Below, one piece after another: positions 26,455 through 33,437 of a stretch of 33,437 bases of DNA. Within the stretch, counting starts at the first letter, position 1. Every line of letters starts with the position of its first letter. Source of the stretch: Desulfobulbaceae bacterium (GTDB taxonomy: Bacteria; Desulfobacterota; Desulfobulbia; Desulfobulbales; VMSU01); contig VMSU01000045.1 of NCBI GenBank assembly GCA_013792005.1, positions 1 to 33,437 on the forward strand, given 5' to 3'. The position numbers and the translations under genes were made by a program. The notes beneath the pieces are model-generated. The model searched no databases, had not been told where the DNA came from, and saw nothing but the letters and a program-made list of their open reading frames with translations.

Positions 26455-27309
26455 TCACAACTCCTGCCTGATCCGTAAAAACGCTGGAAACCGCGGCAAG
26501 CCACCTTTAGTCAAGCCGGTATAACGATAGGTAATCACGCTTCCGACGACAGGTGGCTCGCGGCGTTCGGCATCCGTAAATCCGGTGCCGATCAGAAACC
26601 GCAGTCCTGCTGCCGTCTCCACCTCCATCGCCCCCATCATCCCCAGATACTTGCCCGTGCCCGGTCGATGACCAACCACCTTGGCCTCATCATCCAGCCA
26701 CAACTTTACCTTCAGGAGGTCAGAACTCCGGCCTCCGTGGTAAAGGGCCTCGGCCCGGTGCAGCATCAGACCCTCGCCGCCGGACGCAACCACTTCAGTC
26801 AGACGTTTTTTAAGCTCCTGATTCCCGGAAACCCGAGTTTGTGGCACCGCATGAACCCATGGCAAGTGAGTTTGATCGACAATTCTCTTGATCTGAGCGA
26901 TTCGAGCAGTAAACGTTCCACTGGCGCCAGGCAACTCAAAGACCATGAAACGCACCTCCCGCCACTCATCCTCAATCGGCGCCTTTTTCCTGACAATCCC
27001 GACTAAACGTTGAAACGAACCACGCCCCATCCACAATTCACCATCCAGGCGCACTTTCGGAAGACCTGTTACAAACCAGGCAGGTGAGGCAATCGGATGA
27101 CCGCTCCGAAATTTCAACTGTTCTCCATCCCAATACGCCCTTACGCCATCGTACTTTTCACTCACCCAGTACTGGGTAGGATCTTGATTGCTCTCCCAAC
27201 CATAAACCTTGGCAAGTAGCAATGGAACAGCTGTTGACTCTCGTGCCTGGGCAGGAGAGGAGAGCACAATAATAGAAAACAGCAGAAAAGAAACTACAGT
27301 GCGCCACAC
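26455..27309 (-). CDS. ATP-dependent DNA ligase with signal peptide (LigE type)
   Basis: The product (284 aa) is a minimal ATP-dependent DNA ligase. Motif I SEKYDGVRAYWDG carries the adenylated Lys52; FMVFELPG, GGEGLMLH and LLKVKLW match motifs III, IV and V; a small OB domain follows. A signal peptide (about 1-22, ending SSPAQA) predicts a periplasmic enzyme, as for LigE of Haemophilus and Neisseria, associated with DNA uptake in those species. The start is GTG 27309 with GGAG about eight bases upstream; a nearby ATG is out of frame. It is a single gene converging with the RNase gene. Confidence 0.88.
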   Translation of the reverse strand: MWRTVVSFLLFSIIVLSSPAQARESTAVPLLLAKVYGWESNQDPTQYWVSEKYDGVRAYWDGEQLKFRSGHPIASPAWFVTGLPKVRLDGELWMGRGSFQRLVGIVRKKAPIEDEWREVRFMVFELPGASGTFTARIAQIKRIVDQTHLPWVHAVPQTRVSGNQELKKRLTEVVASGGEGLMLHRAEALYHGGRSSDLLKVKLWLDDEAKVVGHRPGTGKYLGMMGAMEVETAAGLRFLIGTGFTDAERREPPVVGSVITYRYTGLTKGGLPRFPAFLRIRQEL

Positions 27310-27444
27310 GGTTCATCTCCACAAACAAGATTAGGCTAGACCATCAAGGCCGTGACCCAACACCAATTTGGCTTACGCTGGTCAGGGTATGCGCCGCAAC
27401 ACCAACTATAGTGGACCCCATGCTCACTTTATCTACGACCAGAG

Positions 27445-29370
27445 TCAGCTCACCAAAGCAAGTTTCTTTATTGACCGCACCTCATCCCCGGCAATATTCT
27501 TCTCTAAAACCGATGAGAAACCATGAGTATATTCCGGCACGATCATTTCCAGATGGCTCATGATCTGCGGCAAATCCCGCGCATGGGCCACCGACTCCAA
27601 GGTATTCAACTTACATACCAACCACTCCCAATCGACAAGACGAGCTTGAGCCAACTGCAGCTTTGGGTGCTCCGTGCCAACCACCCCCTCGCCAGAGTGA
27701 AAGACCTCTTCATAGAGTTTTTCTCCCGGCCTCAGGCCGGTATACTGGATCTGAATGTCTTCTCCTACGCGCAATCCAGACAAACGGATCATCTGTTCTG
27801 CCAGATCCCGAATCAAAACCGGCTCACCCATCTCCAGGACGAATATCTCCCCACCTTTCCCCATCGCCCCGGCCTGCAAGATCAAACCTACCGATTCAGG
27901 AATAGTCATAAAGTAACGGGTAATTTCCTTATGGGTCACAGTAACCGGACCGCCGACCTTGATCTGCTGTTCAAAAAGCGGGACCACCGAACCAGCCGAA
28001 CCCAGGACATTGCCAAAACGAGTGGTAATAAATTTCGTCTTCGAACGCTGTGCCAAATTCTGGCAATACACCTCGGCAATGCGTTTGGTGGCTCCCATTA
28101 TGTTTGCTGGATTAACCGCCTTATCAGTTGACACCAGCACAAATCGCCTCGCTCCAAAACGATCGGCCGCATCTGCCACCAACCGGGTACCAACAACATT
28201 ATTACATACCCCCTCGACCGGATTCTTCTCCACCATCGGCACATGCTTATAGGCAGCGGCGTGAAACACTACTTCCGGCTTAAATTCTTTAAAGACCCAT
28301 GTCACCCGGTTCTCTACCTTGACATCTCCCAGCACAGCAATCAAAGCAAGATCGGGAAATTTACCAAGCAACTCCAGCTCGATAGCATATAAATTAAACT
28401 CACTATGATCAAAAATGATCAAGCACTTGGGCCGACTCTTGGCAATCTGCCGACAGAGCTCCGAGCCAATGGAACCACCACCGCCGGTGACCAGAACGGT
28501 TTTACCTTCCAGATAATCGGCAATTGCCGCGTCATCGAGTTTAACCGAATCACGCCCAAGAAGATCATCAACCGTGATATCACGTAGGTGTTTGGATTGA
28601 ATTTGCTGCCCGGTAAGCTCAAGCAGCGAGGGAAGGGTCTTGCACTTCACATCCAAGCGGGCACACTCACTAATTATGCCAGACACAAAACCACGACGGG
28701 CCGAAGGGATAGCAATGAGTACAGTTTGAATATTTAACTGTTTGATTACCGGCTCCAGATCACTGCAAGTCCCCAAGACCCGCACCCCACGGATCTCCCG
28801 ACCAAGTCTCTGCACATCATCATCCAAAAAACCCAACGGCTGAAAAATTTCCGAGGTGAGCAAGTCTCGAGCCAATGAATCACCAGCTCTTCCGGCGCCA
28901 ATGATCAAGGCCCGTTTTCCATTCTTTCGGGCTAAATTGAAATGGTGATCCTTCAAATATCGATAAAAAATACGAGAACTAGACAATAATAAAATAAGCA
29001 AAATTGGAGACAAGACAACAACCGTTCGGGGTACAACTCTCACCTGCAAAAAAACCACGACAACCAAAGCACAAAGTGCAGTGCCAACAACAACAGACTT
29101 AATAATCCGTATCAGATCGGGAATAGAGGCAAACCGCCAAATCCCTCGATAAAAACCAAAAACCCAAAAAAGCGCCGCCTGCACAGGCATGGCAACTAAA
29201 AGCATCACCTTCGCTCCATCCAAATACTGTGGCGGTACATCGCCCAGGTTAAAGCGCAACCAATAGGCCAGGATCAAAGCCAGGGGAATGCACAGTAAAT
29301 CATGGGCAAACGCGCCCCAGCGGCTTAAAAAAAGTTTAGCAACTCCATATTTCATTATAAAATTTGGCAT
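27445..29370 (-). CDS. CapD/PglF-like nucleotide-sugar 4,6-dehydratase
   Basis: The product (641 aa) is a membrane-anchored short-chain dehydrogenase-type UDP-sugar dehydratase (WbpM/PglF/CapD family), converting UDP-GlcNAc-type sugars to 4-keto-6-deoxy sugars for surface glycans. It has about four membrane helices (20-130), a first NAD-fold (ALIIGAGRAGDSLARDL near 154-170) and a catalytic domain with VTGGGGSIGSELCRQI (294-309) and STDKAVNPANIMGATKR (414-430), whose Met426/Lys429 fit the Thr/Met/Lys active site. The start ATG 29370 has no clear ribosome-binding site; a second ATG lies at 29355. It leads a likely glycan operon on the minus strand. Confidence 0.92.
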   Translation of the reverse strand: MPNFIMKYGVAKLFLSRWGAFAHDLLCIPLALILAYWLRFNLGDVPPQYLDGAKVMLLVAMPVQAALFWVFGFYRGIWRFASIPDLIRIIKSVVVGTALCALVVVVFLQVRVVPRTVVVLSPILLILLLSSSRIFYRYLKDHHFNLARKNGKRALIIGAGRAGDSLARDLLTSEIFQPLGFLDDDVQRLGREIRGVRVLGTCSDLEPVIKQLNIQTVLIAIPSARRGFVSGIISECARLDVKCKTLPSLLELTGQQIQSKHLRDITVDDLLGRDSVKLDDAAIADYLEGKTVLVTGGGGSIGSELCRQIAKSRPKCLIIFDHSEFNLYAIELELLGKFPDLALIAVLGDVKVENRVTWVFKEFKPEVVFHAAAYKHVPMVEKNPVEGVCNNVVGTRLVADAADRFGARRFVLVSTDKAVNPANIMGATKRIAEVYCQNLAQRSKTKFITTRFGNVLGSAGSVVPLFEQQIKVGGPVTVTHKEITRYFMTIPESVGLILQAGAMGKGGEIFVLEMGEPVLIRDLAEQMIRLSGLRVGEDIQIQYTGLRPGEKLYEEVFHSGEGVVGTEHPKLQLAQARLVDWEWLVCKLNTLESVAHARDLPQIMSHLEMIVPEYTHGFSSVLEKNIAGDEVRSIKKLALVS

Positions 29371-29615
29371 TTTCTAGTATCAAGTATTTGAAGATATTCT
29401 CTAATACAGCAACCCCCGACATGTATCAAGCCCACGATATATCGCTTGAGAACTATCCGGCCTACGTAAACTTTTGGCACTGTGCTACTCCTCTCTTGTG
29501 AGTTAGACACTAATCCATAATGTATTCCCTATACAACAAACAGCTAGCTACTTGCAACAACTCAGTAAATTAGACTCTAAAAGGATGAAACCCACTCCTA
29601 ATTCAAGATACCCAT

Positions 29616-30176
29616 TCAATGCGTGACCCCATCACTTTTAATCACTTTCAGAAATGTAAGAAAGATAATCCGGAGATCCATGGCAAAAGAGCGGTGATTT
29701 AGGTAGTACACATCAAACTCCACCTTGACCGGAATAGGAAGTTCGTCCCGGCCATTGATCTGCGCCCAACCGGTAAGCCCAGGGAGCAAAACATGGACCC
29801 CATTTTCAGTCCGCAGGGAGATCAAATCTTCCTGATTAAAAAGGGCCGGACGTGGACCAACAATACTCATATCCCCCTTCAGGATACTAAGAAGTTGGGG
29901 GAGCTCATCAAGGCTTGACTTGCGCAGGAACTTTCCGATGGAGGTAAGAAACCGGTCTGGGTCGCCAAGAAGATGAGTCGCCACCGCCGGGGTGTTAATG
30001 CGCATAGTTCGGAATTTGGGCATTTTAAAAATAGTATTATTCTTTCCAACCCTATCGGACCAGTACAACACCGGACCCTCGGAGCTAATCCTCACCAACA
30101 CTGCCACGATCAGCATGGGTATGCCCAAAACAACCAGCGCCGCCAATGACATAATAAAATCAAAAAAAATCTTCAC
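29616..30176 (-). CDS. Bacterial sugar transferase (undecaprenyl-phosphate sugar phosphotransferase, PglC/WcaJ-like)
   Basis: The product (186 aa) transfers a sugar-1-phosphate to undecaprenyl phosphate, the first committed step of glycan assembly on the inner membrane. It has one N-terminal hydrophobic hairpin (residues 5-28), then FKMPKFRTMRIN, KSSLDELPQLLSILKGDMSI with VGPRP, and LLPGLTGWAQINGRDELP, all family signatures. It is the short catalytic form. GTG 30176 is the only in-frame start I see; it has little ribosome-binding sequence. A decayed IS element lies upstream, which may explain the poor start. It is on the same strand as the dehydratase gene downstream. Confidence 0.9.
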   Translation of the reverse strand: MKIFFDFIMSLAALVVLGIPMLIVAVLVRISSEGPVLYWSDRVGKNNTIFKMPKFRTMRINTPAVATHLLGDPDRFLTSIGKFLRKSSLDELPQLLSILKGDMSIVGPRPALFNQEDLISLRTENGVHVLLPGLTGWAQINGRDELPIPVKVEFDVYYLNHRSFAMDLRIIFLTFLKVIKSDGVTH

Positions 30177-30284
30177 TGCAGATTGGCCATTTAAGGAATT
30201 AAACTATTAGGACTATCCTAGCAATAAAAATTGTTAAGGATAACCTTATGGGAAATATAAACTTAACAAGACCAAACAAGAGCG

Positions 30285-30592
30285 ATAATCGGCATAACTC
30301 AGCGGCAGCAACTGAAGGCTTTGGCTAAAAAGCCCGATCCACGGTGAGTTGACCGATCTTGGTGCAAGTCCTTGATCTGAAACTCATCAGTCTTTTTACT
30401 GCGCTCGTTTGAACTCGAAAAGGCTGCTGCCATGTTTTTGACAGCCTATTGACTTCAGAATCGCCTCAAGAGCGACCTTAGCTTTGAACTCGGGGAAGAA
30501 ATGGCGCTTGCGCTTGATGCTGTTCATGAATGTATTTCCTTCGTCAGTGTATGGCTGTCTACCTTACTACACTGTTCGAATTTTGAGGACCA
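30285..30592 (-). mobile_element. Remnant of an IS3-family insertion sequence
   Basis: The minus strand from 30592 begins TGGTCCTCAAAATTCGAACA, an IS-like left end starting TG, one base-group after the stop of the YfhO gene. It is followed by a short frame (30527-30396) whose N-terminus MNSIKRKRHFFPEFKAKVAL is that of IS3-family OrfA (helix-turn-helix part). The middle is deleted. Further on, KIGQLTVDRAF and FLAKAF (30370-30310, in two frames) match the C-terminal end of OrfA. No intact transposase and no right end are seen. Confidence 0.65.
30396..30527 (-). pseudogene. Truncated IS3-family OrfA
   Basis: This 43-codon frame has a ribosome-binding site (AAGGAAA) and the first ~23 residues of an IS3 OrfA, KRKRHFFPEFKAKVALEAI, then unrelated sequence LKSIGCQKHGSSLFEFKRAQ and a TAA. 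The intact protein is about 90-120 residues, so this is a broken copy that should not transpose. Confidence 0.65.
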
Positions 30593-30597
30593 CCTCT

Positions 30598-32703
30598 TCA
30601 ACCGGCTTCATCTCGACGCATGCCTAAACTTTGGGTGCAAACCAAAAACCGATACCGATATGCAACTATAAAAGATAAAATCAAGGAGATTATAGCAATT
30701 CCACTTCCCCACCAAAACGGCATATAAACAAATCGCATAACAATTTCATGCTTACCTGGCGGCACAGAAACGGCACGCATTGAACCATACGCTTTAATTA
30801 CAGGAGATTTCTCACCATCAACCCACGCATACCAATTTTGATGATAAATTTCAGGGACTAATACGATGCTGTTTTTATTTGTGCTTACATCCAAAGTCAA
30901 CGTATCCGCAGTCTTACCAGTCAGTTTGACTCGAGCCTCCAAATCATGCTCTGATTCTGAAACAAATTGCGGAGAAGATGACAGAAGAATTGGACCGCTT
31001 ACAGAGAAATCATCATTACGCATCATTGCAACGGAGCTATTCTCATCAGCAACAAGCCACTTATCATAAACCCTAAAAGGGGCAGAATCATCTTTGGCCT
31101 TTCCTGGCCTGATGCCCATGAGATCCGCAATTTGCTCATTATATTTGTTTAAATTTATCCCGTCATAACTTTCGATCCATTGCGGACGTTGGGCCTTGAC
31201 CTCCTTACCATAAAGCAGGGACAACAACAATCTATACTCATGCAAAAAAACCATGGAAAAACTGCTTTGGACAAAATACGGTGTAAACTTGTCCCGGCCT
31301 GAAAAATTCAACCAATAATAGGGCCCTGAATAGTTAGAAAACGTTTGGTTGTTTTTAGAAAAATAGGCCTTATTTGTTAGTGGAGATTCATTCAGGTTGT
31401 AGCCCAAAAGAGCAATTATGCTTAAAAACAGTGCAAATACAACATAAACATTTTTCCTCACAATACTTATTACAATGCAAATAAAGGTGATTAACATCAT
31501 GAAATTTGGAATATTGTGATATCGCTGTGTAACAGCGATACAACACATTAAAAGAACAAACCCCAACACCGTCAGATGTGTTGGAAAATTATCTTTTTTT
31601 GTTTTGTCCCTGATAGAGTCAATAAAAATACCCGCACAAAAAGACGCTGAGATTCCTGCTAATTGGGAAAATGGAAACTGAAATCTGATATTTTTAAGAA
31701 CGGGGATATTGTCCCAAAGTGAAAAAAATCCGTCAAATTTTAGTTCCGCAAAAAGAACAAGGATATAATTAATAGCCGCCATGAGCATAAAAGCATAAAC
31801 CCACTTCCGCCGGTAGCCTCTAGAATAGATAAATGAAAGAATAATAAACGGCCACAATCCGAAATAGTAATTGTATATTACCGCGCTCGAAATGGTTATT
31901 TTGGGGGATTCAGCAGCAAAATATCTAGAACTGACAATCCCGTCAATAACAGGCAGCAAAATTGGCATTGAGAATAGCGCCATCAACAAGCTAACCAATG
32001 ACAATATAAGCAATGAATATTTTATCGAATCAGCAAATGTCTCATTATTTTTTACATACAAGCAAACAAGAATAGCTAAAGCTGGAGCATAAAATACTAA
32101 GGGCAGATAGTACCCTGACAGGACATCCCAGGCCAAGATCAATGAAATCAATGGCAGGATAAAAAAAAATTTGCTGCTCCGGTTAGCTACAATGAAAGCA
32201 AGTAAAGACAAGGCCACAAAGGATACATCCAATAAAATAAATGCAGACAAAGCACCATGCATAAACGAACGACTGATGGAGATACAGCTAACAATGCTGG
32301 TCAGTCCCACTGTAAAAGACGCTACCTGGGACATTCCCATGATGCGAGCTATTGCTCTGCATGAAGATGCAAAAAATGCTGTCAAACAAAAAAATATCAA
32401 GTTTAAATTTATGTTAAAATTCGGTGACTCTGTATTCAGAATCAAACTGAACGGCATGTGATTTTCAGGGTCGGCCAGTAAAGGATATCCATGATGTTCA
32501 TGGGCCTGCCAAAATGGAAAAAGTTCAGGTACTTTTTCCATATATTTAAGATATGGATAAATTCTTGCCCCATCTCCGCCGGGTGTATACTCATTAGTCA
32601 GGTATAAACGATAGCTCAGGAAGGCTACAAAAAGATATATTAAAAAAACGCCTATCGAAACGGCGGGCCACCTCAAACGTGGTATTTGCAATTGGCAAGT
32701 CAC
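30598..32703 (-). CDS. YfhO-like polytopic membrane protein
   Basis: The product (701 aa) is an integral membrane protein with about a dozen helices, an early extracytoplasmic loop (NEYTPGGDGARIYPYLKYME) and a C-terminal soluble domain with VLVPEIYHQNWYAWVDGEKS and AVSVPPGKHEIVMRFVYMPF before a last helix. This layout is that of YfhO-family proteins, GT-C-fold glycosyltransferase-like enzymes implicated in adding sugars to teichoic acids or lipids. Here it lies in a glycan cluster, so a sugar transfer role is likely but the substrate is unknown. The GTG start at 32703 overlaps the preceding stop by one base (TAGTG). Base composition is more AT-rich than neighbours, as usual for such loci. Confidence 0.8.
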   Translation of the reverse strand: MTCQLQIPRLRWPAVSIGVFLIYLFVAFLSYRLYLTNEYTPGGDGARIYPYLKYMEKVPELFPFWQAHEHHGYPLLADPENHMPFSLILNTESPNFNINLNLIFFCLTAFFASSCRAIARIMGMSQVASFTVGLTSIVSCISISRSFMHGALSAFILLDVSFVALSLLAFIVANRSSKFFFILPLISLILAWDVLSGYYLPLVFYAPALAILVCLYVKNNETFADSIKYSLLILSLVSLLMALFSMPILLPVIDGIVSSRYFAAESPKITISSAVIYNYYFGLWPFIILSFIYSRGYRRKWVYAFMLMAAINYILVLFAELKFDGFFSLWDNIPVLKNIRFQFPFSQLAGISASFCAGIFIDSIRDKTKKDNFPTHLTVLGFVLLMCCIAVTQRYHNIPNFMMLITFICIVISIVRKNVYVVFALFLSIIALLGYNLNESPLTNKAYFSKNNQTFSNYSGPYYWLNFSGRDKFTPYFVQSSFSMVFLHEYRLLLSLLYGKEVKAQRPQWIESYDGINLNKYNEQIADLMGIRPGKAKDDSAPFRVYDKWLVADENSSVAMMRNDDFSVSGPILLSSSPQFVSESEHDLEARVKLTGKTADTLTLDVSTNKNSIVLVPEIYHQNWYAWVDGEKSPVIKAYGSMRAVSVPPGKHEIVMRFVYMPFWWGSGIAIISLILSFIVAYRYRFLVCTQSLGMRRDEAG

Positions 32704-33437
32704 TATCTTGTGCTCACGACAAGGTCGTTGTGAAGGGCGGAAACCACGATATCAACTTCCCGCTCTCCCATTCCTACCCAGAAAGGGAGGCTGATCGTTT
32801 TACGTCCGATTTCTTCGGCATGAGGGAAATCCCCAGCTTTGTGACCAAACCTCTTGCGCAGATATTCCAACAGATGGATCGCCCGGTAGTTCACAGCTAC
32901 GCCAATACCTTGGCGAGACAAGGACTCCAGCACGTGATCACGTTCCGCTCTTTCAATGAGGACCGTGAAAAGATGAAAGGCACTCTTGGAACCGGCGGGA
33001 ATTTTCGGAAATCGGATCCCCGGAACCACAGAGAGTGCCGCAACATAACGCTCATATAAGTCGCGACGTTTTTCCCAAAGCGCGTCAATTTTCCGTAGTT
33101 GGGGCAGGAGGATGGAGGCATGAATGTTGTCCATGTTATACTTCCAGCCGCAATCCAGCATATCCCAGTGCCGATAGGCCCCATGGTAACGGTCCGCCGC
33201 CTCCTTGCTCATTCCGTGCTGACGGAGCAGGAGAACGCGCGCTGCCAAGGCCTCATCCATCGTCGACAGAGCCCCACCTTCACCACAGGTCATGTTCTTT
33301 GTGGCGTAGAAGCTGAAACAAGCGGCATTCGACAGGGCTCCAGGCTGCACTCCGTCCCGCATACCCTCGATGCAGTGGGCGCAATCCTCGATGATTATGA
33401 GGTCCGACCTCCCGTGGAGGTCGGACCTCAGCATATC
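32703..33437 (-). CDS. DegT/DnrJ/EryC1-family aminotransferase, N-terminus outside window
   Basis: This is a PLP-dependent sugar aminotransferase, usually acting on 4-keto or 3-keto nucleotide sugars for glycan synthesis, for example the keto-sugar made by a CapD/PglF enzyme. The visible 245 codons start at the window edge. IIIEDCAHCIEGMRDG, SFYATKNMTCGEGGALS with the PLP-binding lysine (ATKN), WKYNMDNIHASILLPQLRKI and the C-terminal region are diagnostic. About 120-130 residues of the N-terminus are missing. The stop TAG overlaps the YfhO start. Beginning at 33430, the sequence encodes RSDLHG followed by RSDL, a near-repeat coinciding with a palindrome at the edge. Confidence 0.9.
   Translation of the reverse strand, partial: DMLRSDLHGRSDLIIIEDCAHCIEGMRDGVQPGALSNAACFSFYATKNMTCGEGGALSTMDEALAARVLLLRQHGMSKEAADRYHGAYRHWDMLDCGWKYNMDNIHASILLPQLRKIDALWEKRRDLYERYVAALSVVPGIRFPKIPAGSKSAFHLFTVLIERAERDHVLESLSRQGIGVAVNYRAIHLLEYLRKRFGHKAGDFPHAEEIGRKTISLPFWVGMGEREVDIVVSALHNDLVVSTR
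33398..33430. repeat. Palindromic 14-base inverted repeat inside the aminotransferase gene at the window edge
   Basis: TGAGGTCCGACCTC (33398-33411) and GAGGTCGGACCTCA (33417-33430) are exact reverse complements around the five bases CCGTG. Each arm is itself nearly palindromic, so it also reads as a direct repeat that encodes RSDL twice. A hairpin within a conserved coding region is unusual. Confidence 0.7.

Larger units (their letters stand above)
30177..30597. other. Intergenic region with IS3-family remnant
   Basis: The right part (30396-30592) holds the decayed transposase and IS end described separately. The left part (30177-30285) is AT-rich, with small inverted repeats (TAGGA/TCCTA near 30209-30221), and shows no gene. 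Confidence 0.5.

Overview
The window reads as a chromosomal segment of a Gram-negative, probably anaerobic bacterium. The gene families, the gene order and a likely selenocysteine-containing SbtA-like small protein point to Desulfobacterota (Desulfobulbales-like). This is inferred from recognised families; no database search was possible. An outer membrane is implied by LptD, lipoprotein MltA, MltB and GspA/GspB.

Layout. 1-430: 5' part of a flippase-like membrane protein gene with its own promoter. 726-2797: hflK-hflC, membrane regulators of FtsH-type proteolysis. 3221-3517: a 98-residue ORF interrupted by one in-frame UGA that fits selenocysteine, with promoter, strong ribosome-binding site, a candidate SECIS hairpin just after the UGA, and a terminator. 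This is the most interesting item. 3655-5467: NodI/NodJ-like ABC exporter. 6089-8959: hisD-rsmG and two small unknown genes. 9002-13180: pilT-like ATPase, a zinc-ribbon protein, gspA and gspB, a type IV pilus / type II secretion accessory locus; the region after gspA looks like a decayed GspA C-terminus. 13328-14528: mltA split by a frameshift at a run of nine T. 15042-17036: acs. 17169-19268: a DHH phosphoesterase and mltB. 19483-23510: ilvD-lptD, overlapping by one base. 24124-26346: RNase E/G with an unusual repeated basic N-terminus and a long 5' UTR. 26455-27309: a secreted (LigE-type) ATP-dependent DNA ligase. 27445-33437: a surface-polysaccharide cluster (CapD/PglF-like dehydratase, sugar transferase, YfhO-like membrane protein, DegT-type aminotransferase) containing an IS3 remnant.

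How the genes relate. Many products serve the envelope: peptidoglycan cleavage (MltA, MltB), LPS export (LptD), pilus/secretion assembly (PilT, GspA, GspB), glycan synthesis (27-33 kb) and membrane proteolysis (HflKC). Housekeeping genes (hisD, rsmG, acs, ilvD, RNase E/G) are interspersed. Intergenic regions are rich in short palindromic or terminal-inverted-repeat elements (about 5.5, 13.2, 14.6, 19.3, 23.6-23.8 and 26.4 kb), which look like non-autonomous repeats.
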